DNA from: Tamarix chinensis
Taxonomy: Eukaryota > Streptophyta > Magnoliopsida > Caryophyllales > Tamaricaceae
Length of the DNA: 64,000 nucleotides
NCBI GenBank assembly: GCA_030549775.1
Contig: CM060180.1
Span: forward strand, 88,150,672 to 88,214,671
Reading direction: 5' to 3'
The position numbers and the translations under genes were made by a program. The notes below the pieces were generated by a model that saw only the letters and a program-made list of their open reading frames with translations, made no database searches and was not told the origin of the DNA. This document shows, piece by piece, positions 12,191 through 25,500 of this stretch; position 1 is the stretch's first letter, and the number at the start of each line of letters is the position of its first letter.

Positions 12191-13499
12191 GATTTTCGAC
12201 CCTACCTCCAAATAATGAAAGTACTATTCAATAATAGTAAGAATAATATTAATAATAATAATAAAAATACAAGGGTGTGAACCTTAATTAAAAATTAAGG
12301 CCTCAGTCCTCCTGAAATAATTAGCATTAATAATACAATAATTATACTAATAATATTATTATTAATAATGATAATAAACATATAATAATTCAAATAAATT
12401 CCTAAAATTCAAAACTAATAATCTAATTAACTTAAGAATAATCTCAATCTGGCCAATAAAACTTATCAAAAATATTACATCTAATAACAATAATAATAAT
12501 AATGATATTAATAACAATTATAATCAAATAAATATTAAAAATTGGAATAAAAATAGAATAAATTACAATAAATAGGAAAGAAGGGCTGAGAGGGTCTAGG
12601 GTTTCACGTTGAGTCAGTAGAGCTAGGTGGCACCGGCGGTGGTGCATGGGGGTGGCGGCGGTGGCCGGAAAAGAGGGTAAAAAGGGAAAAAGTTAAGGTT
12701 TGAGAAGAAAGGGTGGAGAATAAGGGTGGAGGTTGAGGTGCTTGTGGTAGCCTAGGCTGAGAGGAGTAAAGTGAGGGTGGTGACGTGGCGAGGGGTGGCG
12801 GAGCACGGTGGCAGAGGCGGAAGCCGAATGGGAAAAGTAAAGAAAAAGAGGGGAGGAGAAGGAGAACAGGAAAAAGAAGGTTATAGGTAGGTGGAGGAGA
12901 ATTAGTAGAAGTTTTTGGGTGGTGTAGAAGGCAATAGAAGTGGCGGATATGGTGGTGGAAGGTGGCTCGAGGTTGCGGGGTTTAAAATTTTAGTTTGATG
13001 GCAATGGATTTCTCATGGTTGTGGTGGCTCGTGCGAGAAGAGTCGAGGGAGATGGGTGGTTCTGTTAACTAGAGGGCGGTGTAGGAAAGATTTTGGTGGG
13101 CAGAGGTGGTGGCGAAGTTGGCTAACAGCGGTGAACGGCTCGTTTGAAGTCACGGTGGCACACAAGTTTGCACTTAGGGTTTTAGGAAAAAAATATCGAA
13201 ATCATACTACACGAGGGGTATTTATAGTGTTAGAGGGTAGGGTTGAGTTCTGGAGGTTGGCAGGAGGTCAATGCTAGTGAAATATTAGGGTAAATGTGGT
13301 GTTGATAGGTCAGCACGATTTCAAATCATGTCCGACCTTCACGAGGGAAAATGGGGAGATCGTGCGGGGGAAAAAGGAAATAGGACAGTTCATGCTGGAA
13401 TGTGCATTGAGGGGGAGAGGAAAGAGGGAAAACGGTCGGTCAACTTACGCGCGGCGGCTCCATTTTTGGCCTTTGAAGGTGTAGGTCGATGACGCCGGA

Positions 13500-13860
13500 G
13501 AAATGAGGAAGAAGAAGAAGGAAGAAAAGGATGGACCGGGTGGTTCGGGGAAAGAAAGAAAGAAAGGAAAAGAAGGGCGGACCGGGTGGTCGGGCGCGAT
13601 CACTAAAATGGCGGGGGTGAAATGTAGGGCCCAGGGAAAACAAATACATAAAATGTGGTGTGGAGAAGGGTGGAAGAAAGAAGACGGTCGTGGGGTTGGG
13701 ATGAACTTATGAAAAGGAAAGGAAAAAAAAGAAGGATTGGGCTGTGCGAAGTAGGCCCAATTGGGGAGAAGGTAAGGAAGAAAAGAAGACAAAAGAAAAA
13801 GAAATAAAAAGGAAGAAAGAAAAGGAAAAAAAGGAAAAAGAAAAAGAGAAAAATAAATAG
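13500..13860. repeat. Purine tract in LTR B
   Basis: An almost pure A/G stretch (AAGAAAGAAAGGAAAAG-type). Its translations are the Lys/Glu-rich and Pro/Ser/Phe-rich open frames on both strands. The same tract lies near the right end of LTRs A, C and E2. Confidence 0.85.
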
Positions 13861-14293
13861 GTTGGATATTTAAATTAATTAAAATATTTGGGATATTTAA
13901 AAATAATAATATTTAAATATAATAATATTTAAATCCCTTTTTAGTCTAAATTAGGGTTTCTGAAAGATTTTTCATTAATTCCATTTTAATTAGAAAAGCA
14001 CCCTAATTTTCTTCAATTAAATTATTTATAAAATAAATATTAATTTAAAACTGTTTTATCCTTATTATTTTAAATAAAATAATTTATTTAATTAATTTTC
14101 AAAATAATATTCTTAATTAGCTAAAATACCAAAATTTATCCTAATTAAAATAATTATAAATTTCTTCTTAATTTTCCCTAATTAATTTCCTTTTATTTTA
14201 ATAAAAATAATATTTTAAATTAAATTTTCCAATAAAACCTTATTTAACTAATTTGTTTTTTAAAATTAGAAATGTTTGGGGCATTTTAGAGTT

Positions 14294-15475
14294 CTCTTGA
14301 TTGTTCTAGAGGTAAAGGGGGTGGTGGTTATGGCAAAAATGGTGGTAGACATGTGTGCCATAGGAGGCGGTGGCTGAGGTGTGGCTAATTGGGGAGTGAA
14401 CTTTACACAGATGGGGTGGCTTTTGTAGGACTAATCGATGGTGGCAGAAAGTGTAGTTTGGTGCGTGGCTAGGGCGGCGACGTTGGACGACAGTGGCACA
14501 ATAGGCAATTGAACGGGTGGTGGTGACAAAAGATGGGGATTTTTGGGTTGAGAAAAAAATAGTTGAAAGGGGATTGGTAGAGGGGTATTTATAGGCTAAT
14601 TAAAGATAAGGGGAAGGAGAGAGGGGGAAGAGGGAGGGTCAGTAGTAGGTGTATAAGTCACCGACCGTCGACCTATGGTCGGAAAAGGGCTACCATTGTT
14701 ACAAGTCTAGCATGCTCAGGAAGGGGAAAAGGAGGGGAGAGAGGGGCATGCATGAGGAGAGAGAGAGGCTGTGATTGGGCGGAGGATAGAGAGGGAGTGT
14801 TAGGGAAGGGGATAGGGGCAGTAGGCTGGCGTGCAGCAACGTAGAGGCTGCATGGCTGCCCCAAGATTTGGGGTGGTTGGGTATTAGGGAGAGTGAGGGT
14901 CGGGTGGAGAAGGAAGGGGAAGGGGAAAGGTTGGACCAATCGGTCCGGGAAGGAAAGAAAGGAAAAAAATGAAGGTGGACAGGGGTGGGGCAATAGCGGA
15001 GGAAGATGGAAGGGTGTGCAGGCCTTGGGCCACGTAAGAGGATGGGAGAGGGGATAGGTTTGGGTTGTGGCGATGGGATGGCCCAAGTCAGGGGAGGGAA
15101 GGGAAAAAGAAAAAAAAAAGAATGGGAAAAGAAGAAAGAAAAGAGGGGGAAAGAGGAAAAAGGGAAAAAGAAAAATAGGTGGGTTGGGTAATTATAATAT
15201 TTTGGTATTTTAGGATATTTAAAAATAATAAAATTTTAATAGAAAAATAATTAAATTCTCTTTTTGGGTTAATTTAGGATTTTAAAAAAAAATTCCTAAA
15301 TTTTATTTTAATTAGCAAAACACCCTAGTTTTTCCCAATTAAATTATTCATTAATTCCTCTTGATTTTTCCATAATTGTTTCCTCTTATTTTAATAAAAT
15401 AATTTATTTAATTAATTTCCCTAATAATTCCCAGATTTTCCATAATTCTCTAAGTTAGGGTTTTAGGGTATTTCA
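14294..15475 (-). mobile_element. Solo LTR A, right part
   Basis: This continues LTR A after the GAGTT duplication. It holds a GGTGGTGG-rich tract (14300-14560), a purine tract (15080-15175) and an AT-rich tail ending TTTTAGGGTATTTCA at 15475. AAAAC follows, matching CAAAC before LTR A at four of five bases. The open frame at 14673-15086 is a low-complexity shadow. Confidence 0.75.
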
Positions 15476-15730
15476 AAAACTATTTTAACCAAAACCCAAA
15501 CTAACTCGTTAAACTAACCTAGATTTGTAGCGACCTGAACCCAATCACGAACCAAACCTAACCCAAATTATATGACTACCTAACATGACCTGAACCAAAA
15601 ATAACTCGACGTGACCCACAAATAATTTTTAAATGAAACGAACTGTAAATAACCTAACTTGAGAATGTCTAACTCGCTATAACCTGACCTAAACTAGACC
15701 TGCCCAACCTAATTGCAACCTTTATCCATG
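15476..15730. repeat. Degenerate CCGACCTGA-type repeat tract, right part
   Basis: Words such as GCGACCTGAACCCAATC, CTAACATGACCTGAACC and CTCGACGTGACCC continue the tract that ends at 5902. This supports insertion of LTR A into it. Confidence 0.55.
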
Positions 15731-17565
15731 TTTATTATGATAAAATTATAGAATAAGCTATATTATATGATAGTGTTGTTGTTCATACTTAATAATCCCC
15801 AAACTAATGTTACCTTGCATTATAATGATATTGATGATGATGTGTAGAATTTTGTTGAAAACATTTGTGGCAATGATCACTGATAGGTGATTCATGAGGT
15901 TTGACCTAAGAGTAAGATTATTTAGCATAGGTTTCTTTAGCTCATTGTTTGACATCATTTTTTCTCTTATGAGGTATTTAAACTATTAATATGTTTTTTT
16001 TCTTATTCCCTTACAAATATTTGTATGACATTATAATCATATCTATTTTTGCTACATCACTAGATGTATGATTTTTGATTATTTTTTACTTATACTAAGT
16101 GTAGCATTATATATAATAGGGAAAAATGTTTACGAACTATTGTATGTTAAATGTGGTCGGTGACTCCTTGACTTTTGGAAGTTGCTTCCACAGAACCTTA
16201 TCTAAAACTAAAACTTGTGGTAGTAAAATTTGAGTGTTATAATAAACAAAAATTAAGCAATGTTACGTTTACAACAAATACCAGAGAGGAGTTGTATTAT
16301 CCTAATTCATATCCAATGTAAGACTAAAATATTAAGAAATTAAGTATAAAAGTTCAAGATAACTCAATATATATATATATATATGGAGGTGACATGATAC
16401 ATTTTACAAAGCTAAATACAAGAACATACCCAATAGTATAAGTATTTGAATGGAAGGAAATGTCTTAACAAGTGGGGAAATCATAACTATACAATTTAGT
16501 CTAGCTCTGTAGTAAAATAATTTATTCCCTAAGAAATGGTAAAAGAGAGCCCTGAATAATTTGATCAAACAAAAACACATAGTCAAGGAATAATAACTCT
16601 CTGGCACCGAAAGGGTACATACTACATAGAGGTTATATTGATTATGGAATAAAAAACAAGCTTAAAAACATAATCAAGGAATAATAACAATGACCTAATG
16701 TATTATCATTTATCATGAATATAAATAATCCATGTTATTACTATTCTAATATGTGATCACATAATCTAATTATTTAATATATTCTAATGACCAAAATTGT
16801 TCCTCTACCATGATCAATGCCGTGGTTACATCACAATGGCACATAAGCCCTACAAACAAAGCTATACATTCACCCAAATATAACCCAATACATGGGTGTT
16901 TAGGTGAAAACATCAAATACAAATATGGGCATATCATCTATTAACCATACCTGATAGACCATCAATGCCAAATGTAGACATGGGGATACCTTTGATAAAC
17001 CACAACTCAATAGAGCACCGATCCTAATATGGGTTTTTATATGATAAAACTAAAATAAAGTATGAGAATGCCTTCTAAAAACTACAACATAATAATTCAA
17101 TGATATAAATTTGGGTGATTAAATACTAAAACTAATTGAACGGGGAGTCTGCATATCATGGACATCAACACCTTCAAAATTGGGCACATAGATGATTACA
17201 AAAAAATAAATGATAAAACCATAAATCATGCATACCCTCTATAGTCCAAAATCATGCCCACTATCAACACCATGCTGCATGTTATTCCTAATCCTAGCTA
17301 TAAGGCATGATCTTGTAGAATAGGAAATGTACTGAGTTAACATGGGACAAAACCTCATAAATCATTGCATAACCTTTTGAAGCTGCATCTTTGTAGATTA
17401 CCATTACTGTGATGGTTAGCTAGAGTACAACTAGGTATTGAGTAAAGAATAAAAATCATAAGGGTGACTTACCCACTAAATCCTCACAAGCTATCTCAAG
17501 AGTTGAAGAAAATAGCTCAAAATAAATCTTAATTCCATTAATCATAAATCAATTATATTTATCAA
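15731..17565. other. Unassigned AT-rich stretch
   Basis: No domain or element end was recognised. There is an (AT)n run at about 16368-16384. The part at 16850-17260 has loosely recurring words (GATAAACCACAACT, GATAAAACTAAAA) that could be a decayed version of the hairpin array of the LTR family, but I could not establish a period. The short open frames at 15758-15958 and 16404-16607 look like chance. Confidence 0.4.
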
Positions 17566-20500
17566 TGTAATACCTCATTTTTTGGTAAATGTGCTAAGCA
17601 AAAAATTATACCATTTGTTAATGTTTGATTTTGATTTGGAATATGATTGGGTTTAAAGTAAAGTTGGATTTGAAATGAGGTTGGGAAACTAAATTAAGCA
17701 AGTTTTCAAGTAGACCAAGCGACTATTCTATAAACTAATGACTGGTTCATCATTTCACCTAAATGATTTTCACTCGATTAAATTGATCATCTAGTTGGAA
17801 AATTGATTGATTGGTCAGTAGAAGAGTTGATTGATAGGCCAAACCGATCGTCTAGTTAGCTGAGGTGAGTATAATTCTAAAAATTAACTTTTGGAAAAAT
17901 TTCGTACACTAAAATGGAAACTTGATAACCCATTATAAATAATTCTTGAAATATTCTTAACCTTTCTCACGATACATTTGGCCTACAATACTACCTCATA
18001 TTTAATTGGAGTCAATTTGGACAATTAAGGGTGGGGAGATGACCTAAGCTTTGTCTTCTTCCACTTCTCTCCTCTACACACTTCTGAGATTATTTCTTAA
18101 ATTTAGGGCTAGATTCTACTTAGATAGAATATTTCTTCCATTATGACCTTCCATTTACCCTTTTATGCTTTGCATTTCTAGACTTATCGGCCTGCACTTC
18201 TCTAGAATTACCATTTGAGCTCTAGAGGATATGTAAGCATATCTTTGATGAAATATTTCTATTTAAATCAAATTCAAAAGATAAAAATTAGGGTTTTTGA
18301 TCTATTTTTGACCATACTTATGATTGGTATCAATTTATTGGCTATTAATAACTTAATCACCCCTTCTATTCCTCTTTTTCTTTTCAACCAATGACCTTAG
18401 CTCTTCGACATTTTCTCTCTCTGTCTCCAGTTTGAGCCTTGCATTTGATTTCTTTTGATCTTATGATTCTTTTTCTATCTACCCTCTTATTTTAATCATT
18501 AAACAAGAATGAGTAAGATTTAGAAGAAAAGTGGTATAGCAAAATCTTCCTCTATTTTTCTATTAGGTATGATATATCCGTTTTTCCTTTTTTATTTCAA
18601 ATTTGGATTTGGAAACTGTTTCAATGATTTTTGAGTTAAAATTTTTGCTTTTATGGTTTTTAAAGTTGAGGATTTCCACCAGATAAGTATTCATATTTGA
18701 GGTTTGCTTTTACCACATCAAGCAAGTCATTATTTCTTCTAAAATGTGTTGTGATTAAGCTTACATGGTTTAGAACCTTTAAAGTTTGATGTTATATGTT
18801 GGTTTAAGTATATGGATTTTTAGAATTGGTATTTAATTTTTATACTATGAATCATGAGAGATAAGCATGAATTTTTTAAGAAGAAATTAAGTTGTGATGA
18901 TTAATAGTGAAATATGTAACTACCACAAGATAGATATGTGTATGTTATGTTATTCCATGTTTCAATTTGGTATGATAAAGAATTATAAGCATGATCTGCA
19001 TGAAAATACCTATTTTTCCTTGTTTCAAGGTAAAATAATCCACTAGTTAGGTCGAACCTATCAAATGATCTTTAGAACGGTCATCTGGTTGATTGCCCAT
19101 TGATTGGTAGGTCTATAGGGACCTTTTCCTTACTCTATACTTAAAACTATTGATTGGTTGGGTATAAATAATTGGATAGTATGTGAATAGTCAATAAGTT
19201 TGTCCAATCTAATTGATTGGTTTCAGGCAAACCTAGTTTGATCAAGCTAAATCTAATGACTGGTAGCCCCAAATTGATAAGCTGGTTCAGCCAAACTGAT
19301 TGACTAGTTCTAGTGGTTTGTGTGATTTTGTTTTCTTGTTTGAGATATTATTTGATATTGTGCATGGGACTATTTTGTTATTATTTAATGGGTAAAATAG
19401 ATATGTTGCCATGGATCAATGACCTAATAAATGGATTTAATGATCAATGATTCATGACATATTCAATGGGTGTTGTAAAGGCTTTAAAGGGTAAGCCCCC
19501 AAAAAAATGTGATTGTTTTGAGAAAAGGGTGATGAAATATGGATCATGTTTAGGATGGAATTATATAATGGATATGGTTAATATTGTGTAGGAATAAATG
19601 AAAATCCCATTCATGGTTAGGGATGGAAATGATTAATATGGATGAAATATGCTAGTGTCTTGCTTACTTATTGATTGGTCCTTGTGTGATCATGTAACCT
19701 CAAGAATAATGTATTAATCATGAAAAGTAAAAGATAATAGAATTGCATATGGATTTAGGTTATCCCATCCTTTATTAGCTATCGGGAGTTAGTTTGTCTT
19801 CGAGCATTTACTAGTGTCATCAGACAAGATCTTAATAGACCCTAGTGCCTTACCTACTCTAGATGCTAATAATGTACTAAAGGGTATGAAAATTAAAGGG
19901 TCTAATTATGTTGGTAGTTGGTTTTAGCTTAGATTTATGTCTATTGTTGTTAGCTTTGGCTAAGACTTATGTCCATTGTCGTTACTTGGCTTCATCCTAG
20001 ACTTGTGTCCATTGTGCTTATTAGATTTTACCTGGACTTTATGACCCTTAGTTTAGATAGGATTACATGGTATATGAGATAATGGGATGGTGTAAATTCC
20101 ATCACTCGATGATCATGATAAAAATTTGGAACAAATGCTCAGAATTTAATTAGAAAGAACACATAGATAATAATTTGAGTGAGTACCGGGATAACAATTA
20201 GAATGAACAACTTGATGATAACCTGGATATTATGTTGACAAGAATTTGAATAAGAATTTGGATGAGAATAAGGTAATGATGTGGCAGAATTAGATGATAA
20301 GGGAAAAGGGACCGGGAAGAGAAATCATGGCTATAAATGAATAATGTAATTGATTGAGCAAGTTGGAAAATGAACCCTAGATGTCATATGGGTAACGTAC
20401 TTAGTACTTGTATGTAACTATCTATGGTAGGATGATATTGGAACTTGTTTTAAAACTCTTTCCATCTTTGATATTTTTAGTTTATACTATCAGACACTTT

Positions 20501-20702
20501 AAATTATTTCCCTTACTATCAAGGTATTTAACTAGAAGTTCAAGAATTTTTTAACTCAAAATGTCCGTGAGTGAGAGTGGGTAGGCAATGTGCTATAGAA
20601 AGCCTTTATGAAAGTATGTTGTGCGAGTCTTATTACTCGATAAATTGATTGTTCTAATTAATCATATTTTTTAGAAACATATGGTTACTAACTATCATTA
20701 CA
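17566..20702 (+). mobile_element. E1 5' LTR (gypsy, plus strand)
   Basis: It starts TGTAATACCTCATTTTTTGG after ATCAA (17561-17565) and ends ATTACA at 20702. A degenerate methionine-tRNA-type primer site and gag remains follow directly, so this is a 5' LTR. About 18030-20440 is collinear with about 37130-39290, the other LTR. ATTAA follows the far end at 43327, one mismatch from ATCAA. A tandem of TAGACTTATGTCCATTG-type units lies at 19910-20045. No open frame of note is present. Confidence 0.6.
19910..20045 (+). repeat. Tandem TTAGACTTATGTCCATTG-type units in E1 LTR
   Basis: Four degenerate units 30-40 bp apart share a CTTAGACTTATGTCCATTG-like core. The other E1 LTR has the same units at about 38810-38935. 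They occupy a position similar to the hairpin array of LTRs A-E2. Confidence 0.6.
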
Positions 20703-20716
20703 AGTGTATCGTGGCA
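20703..20716 (+). other. Degenerate primer binding site of E1
   Basis: AGTGTATCGTGGC follows the LTR end. It resembles the common plant TGGTATCAGAGC site with several changes. The position fits; the sequence match is only partial. Confidence 0.45.
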
Positions 20717-20759
20717 TCATGGAGATTATCAAAGCCTAAATGGAAGGTAAGAATAGAGC

Positions 20760-21540
20760 ACCATGATCACCGCCGGTGCTAAAACATACACAAGTTCTAG
20801 AGTATTGGCTCGAGAAGGATGAGCATCATCACCCACCGATCATTAAGGGCTAAGAGAACCTAGAAATCATAGAGAGATGGGTCATGGACAGAGACTACCT
20901 TCACACATGTGGTTACCTTGAGATAAGAGGGTTGATGTGGTAGTGTATTATATGAGGAGAAGGGCATACACTTATTGAAGGAGAATCCAACGTAAGGGTG
21001 GAGAGACTACTGGTTGGGGAAAGTTCCTTGAGGTGATTTGTGCCCATTTTTATCCCACACATCTCCAAATGAAGAAGTAAGATGAGTTCATGGCCCTTTG
21101 GTAGGAAGGAATGCCAATTGAGGACTATTACACAAGATTCATATAATTGGTCTAGTTTCCTCTAGAATTTGAGGCTAATAAGGTGATGCAAGTCCAACAT
21201 TTCATGAACAACCAATGAATCAGATACCAAGAGCTCTTAGTGGGATTTACTCCTTCAAACATGGTGGGAATGTAGAAGTAGGATTTGGAGGCTTCTTGAG
21301 TTATCTAAGCCCAAAGTGCTCAATTAAGGGAAAAAATAAAGTTCGAGGGACGTCACCATTCCAACAAAAGGAAGAAGGCTTATTCAGGAGGAAGCATGCC
21401 ACCTAATTATGGCAGGAGCATAGGGTCATTACCTTGAGTTGGAGGTATGTCTAGGGATTATGCCTAGGAGAGGCACTACCACTACAAGAATTATGGAACT
21501 TATCACCTACGATTATATTGTGGAAGCATAAAGGTAACGT
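20760..21540 (+). pseudogene. E1 gag remnant (Ty3/gypsy)
   Basis: Broken frames encode a retrotransposon capsid-like stretch. A part translating as EDYYTRFI (near 21120) corresponds to the conserved gag motif in which a short, regular chain of residues precedes a phenylalanine-rich turn. Near 21473-21530 the series HYHYKNYGTYHLRLYC looks like a decayed CCHC zinc knuckle that has kept only its final Cys. Stops and frameshifts are frequent, so no Gag protein can be made. It lies directly after the 5' LTR and primer site and before protease, in the standard gypsy order. The 63-codon frame at 21215-21406 is part of it. Confidence 0.6.
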
Positions 21541-21819
21541 GAAGTGGATATGGCATGGTAGGGAATAGAGCGCATGAGTGACGAGTTGGAGGTGTTAGTG
21601 TTTAAAGGAGCAAGTCTAGAGCTTAGAGTACCGAGTTAATTCAGGAACCAAATCCACTAACTCTGAGAGTTCCTTCGTCACTAGCTAGTGTCTCTAATCA
21701 AGCTGGTTAGCCTAGAGGTTAGAGCCTTCATACCTTTTAACAAGTGCAGGCATCAGTTAGTGTTGTGAGAGCTTCTTTAGAAGGATGCTTGAACATAATG
21801 AGCTAGGCAAAGGTAGAGT

Positions 21820-22557
21820 GTTAGGCCTATGTGGTGATCGGTATACTTACTATCCCTACGTTTCCAACATGTTTATTGTTTGATTCTAGCGCATCACACT
21901 TCTTTGTGTCACTCGTATTTGTAGCTAGAGCTACCTTATCACCTTCCAATAGTATTTCCACATTTCTTGTGTTGCCTTTTAGGGATCCAATTACATGCTC
22001 TAGGTTCTATAAAGGAGTAACCTTGATAGTTAAGGAAGGGGTTAGAATTTCCATTAGATCTCATTCAACTTGAATTATGTGACTTCGATGTTATTGTTAA
22101 AATAGACATGCCGGGGAGATATAAAGCATTGATTGGTTACAAATAAGAATGTGTGGTTTTATGAGGACCAAAGGGTGTTAGAATCTCATATTGGAAATGT
22201 GAACCTAAACCATTTGTAAGGATCATGTTGGCATTCATGAAAAAAAACCTTGTTTGTAAAGGGTATCCGTTATTCTTGCATAGTGTTCGACATACCAGAG
22301 TGGTTGAGAAGACATTAGAGTAAGTAGCAGAGATCCGCAAGTATCTTGACATATTACTTAAAAATATTCAGGGAATGCCACCCATTTTTTAGGTTGAGTT
22401 TACTGTGGATGCATTTCCAGGGATAACACTAGTATCAAAAGCCCCGTACCATATGGTACCTAAAGAAATGAAAAAGCTCAAGGTGTAGGTGGAGGAGTTT
22501 TAAGGGAAGGGTTGCATCCAACCTAGTATATCACTGTGGGGAGCACCAGTACGATTT
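21820..22557 (+). pseudogene. E1 protease and start of reverse transcriptase (gypsy), truncated
   Basis: The frame at 21831-22073 contains LFDSSASHFFVS, the gypsy aspartic protease active-site region with the usual DSG changed to DSS. Downstream, in shifted frames, come a GPKGVRISY motif, KAPYHMVPKEMKKLKV and SLWGAPVRF. These are the protease-RT linker and first RT blocks of Ty3/gypsy Pol. Coding homology stops abruptly at about 22557, where the truncated LTR of E2 begins. Several stops and frame shifts make it non-functional. Confidence 0.75.
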
Positions 22558-25500
22558 ATGACTAGTGGAATGGGAATAACTAATCTAGATCATAATGTGC
22601 TTCACCAATATTATAAACAGTGGATTGGTAAACATGTACACCTCTAGGGGAAAGACATACCTGGCTACTATTATGACTAGTGGATAGGTAAATATCCTAC
22701 GTCTATTCCCGACCCACTTGGTATTCCACTATAAGTAAGTAGTGATTTTTTCATAATTTATTATCATCAAAGGGTTTAAGTTATTGAGCTCATGATCCCC
22801 ACTATTATAACTGGAGGAAGGAGAGTACTATTCCAAGGCAATACACACTTAGCCACTATTATAACCATTGGAATGATAACATATACATATCTAGGGTAAA
22901 GCCTTGTTAGCCACTATTATAACTAGTGGATTGGTAAACATCCTAACTTTAGGCCTAACTTAATATTTATCCAAGGAAAAACCTTCATGGCTCAATAAGT
23001 AGCACCTATCTAGACATGCACACCCTAATAGACCCTCCAAACTCATTACCATTCTATAAAACCTAACTCCTTAAAATACCTTATCCCCTAACTTGGGACA
23101 TCTATAGCCTCCAAGACTTCAAGACCCCTATACACTTTCCAACATCTTCACAAAAACCATAGAAAATTCCTATACAAGGGTCAAGGCCCACTTCCTTGTT
23201 TCTCAACAAATATTCACCATCGTCCACCAAGGTTTCCCTTGAAACCCTAATTTGGTCTATGTAGACCTATCATCTCCTTTACTTACCTAGCCCACATCTT
23301 CCTTGATCCAAGTACCATCAACATACTCACCTCAACACAAACCCTCGCATCCCAACTCCTCAACTTCCACATGTGATAATGATGACCTAGATGGTTTCCC
23401 TCAAAAACTATAATATTTCCCTTCTTCTTCCACACCCTCGTCCCATACACAAGCCTACCCTCCATTTTACTTGGGACGCACCCTCCATATGACACGCCCT
23501 TCATCAAAACACTGAGGTTTAACCAACCTCCTCAACATTTCCCCATAATACCCCTATCCTTAGGATTTTATTTTCTTGAAACCCTAGATTATACCCCCAT
23601 GCACCTTTCCATCAGCCCACATACTAAATCTTTCCCAAGTACACCAAACACCCAAAACACACTTTCCTCCCCATGATTAAACCTCAAATAAGATTTCCTC
23701 ATGTAAATATTTTCCCTATGCAGCACACACACCCCCTTGTAAGGCTCACACTTCCCTTGCAAGATTTTACCAAAACTTCTCATTTTATTATTTTCTCCTA
23801 TCATTTCCTCTTCTATATTTCATGAGAGACTTAGGGAATACTTGACATATCACCTCACTCAATCTATACTCCTTATTTTCTTTAGTCTCCCATATCCAAT
23901 CATGTCCCAACTAAGGCTTCTTGGTATACATACATTAATATTCAACCATACATATCAACATGTCCATCCATAGTAAGTCATAACCACATAATGAAAGTCA
24001 TGCTCACCATACCTTAGCTCCTTGAATGACAAGCTACACCACACTCTTTCTTAGTTTGCATACACATATATTTACATATGGCATACCAATACACCCATAC
24101 ACATAAGATTCATAACATAGCACAAAATCATAACTATATCCTTACCTTGTTGGGCTCTAGGCTTGAAGCAATAATCCTATGCCTCCTTATGAGGAGATGT
24201 TTCTTCAAAACCTATAAAGAGAGTATCAACTAGGTCATTTCAACTTCTTACTACTTTTTGTTTTTTCCTTATTTTGTTAACCATATAATAATAATAATAA
24301 TAATAATAATAAGATATTAGATGAAATACACTAAATAAGTATGAGGGAGAAGGGTATACTATAAAGGATAATAGATGAGGTAGTTGCGGTGGTGACGTAG
24401 TAATGGTGGAAGGGGAGATGTAAAGTGGGGGGGGGTTCTTTAGCTTAGAAAAATAAGGGGAAGGTAAGGTTTCTTGGGTGAGGGGTTCCTTTGGTTTAGG
24501 GGGTCTATGGTGGTGTTGGTGGCCTCATAGTAGCGACACTATGGTGGAAACGATCAAGAGGATGAGAAAAAGAAAGGGAATGAAGAATAGGAGAGAAAAA
24601 GGGAAGTGGAGACATAGTATGATAGGGGTTTTTTTTTATGCAGGAAGGGAGGCAGGGAGGGCAGTGTTAGTAGTAGTGGTGGGGGCTTAGGGTGGCGCTG
24701 GCGAAGGAGGAATGTGAAAAAATGTAGCTTAATATAGTTGTTTGCTTTGCAAGAGCAGGGAGAGAAGAGAAAGGGAAAGTAAGGAAGGGGAGTGGCTCAT
24801 TAGGTGTAGGGTGATGAAAGGAAGAGTAAAGGGGCTTTTATACGTGTAGGGGATGGAGAAAGTGGACAAGAATAGGAAGAAGACAAAGGGAGGGGTGGTA
24901 GCTGCCGAATGGCATGCACGTTAGGGCACCCGCATAAGCAGGGGGTGGGGGTAGGTTTTGTAGGGTGAAGGAGGGTAGGTGAGGGGAGAGGGACCTCATA
25001 AAGGGAGGAGGATAATGTAGGGGCGTGCTTGCTACAAACCCTATAAGACCAAAAGAGGAAAGGAGGAGAGAGAAAAAGGTGGAGAGGGTTGTGATGGTAG
25101 TAGTACACAGGGTCACGTAGGTTGGGGAAGAAGAAGATAGGGGAAGAAGGGGAAAGAAGGGAAAAAGAGAAGAGAGAGAGAGGGAAAAGTGAGGGGGCTA
25201 CACATGTGGTTGGTCCAATTGAGGGGGGTGGGAAAGAAAGGAAAAGGGAGATTGGGTTAGAGAAAGGAGAAAGGAAAGAAAAGAGGGTGGAGGGTGTTGG
25301 GCTACCATTGGGCACAACCTAGCTGGCTAAAAGAAGGGAGAAAATAAGAAAAAATGAAAAGGAAGAAAAAAGGGAAGAAAAGAAAGAAAAAGAAGGAAGA
25401 AAATAAGAAATGAAAAAAAAATAGGGTGGTAGGGTGTTTTTTATTTTTTTGGAGTTTTATGGATAATAATAATAATGATAATAATAATAATAAATATTTT

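Larger units (their letters stand above)
9495..14288 (-). mobile_element. Solo LTR B (about 4.8 kb), inserted in LTR A
   Basis: It starts TGTAAGACCCCCAAAT and ends GGGGCATTTTA, and is bounded by the direct repeat GAGTT at 9490-9494 and 14289-14293. The sequence on both sides is LTR A, which resumes at CTCTTG. Landmarks are a mutated CTACGTACTG stem (about 9985-10005), CTATTATAGCCGGTGG (about 10369), an AAACCCTAA/ACCACCATGCAA array (10610-10830), the GGTCTTGGAGCACGCTCC block (about 11070), AAT-type repeats (11940-12540), a GTGGCACCGGCGGTGG tract (about 12625) and a purine tract (13500-13860). The final CA has decayed to TA. It contains the Cassandra element at 11126-11836. No internal domain is present, so it is a solo LTR. 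Confidence 0.85.

Noticed and set aside
14673..15086. 137-codon open frame (-)
   Set aside because: Low-complexity shadow within the purine-rich part of LTR A.
24800..25315. 171-codon open frame (-) and its relatives at 53655-54130
   Set aside because: Translation of the purine tract of the E2 LTR; the copies are not preserved as protein.
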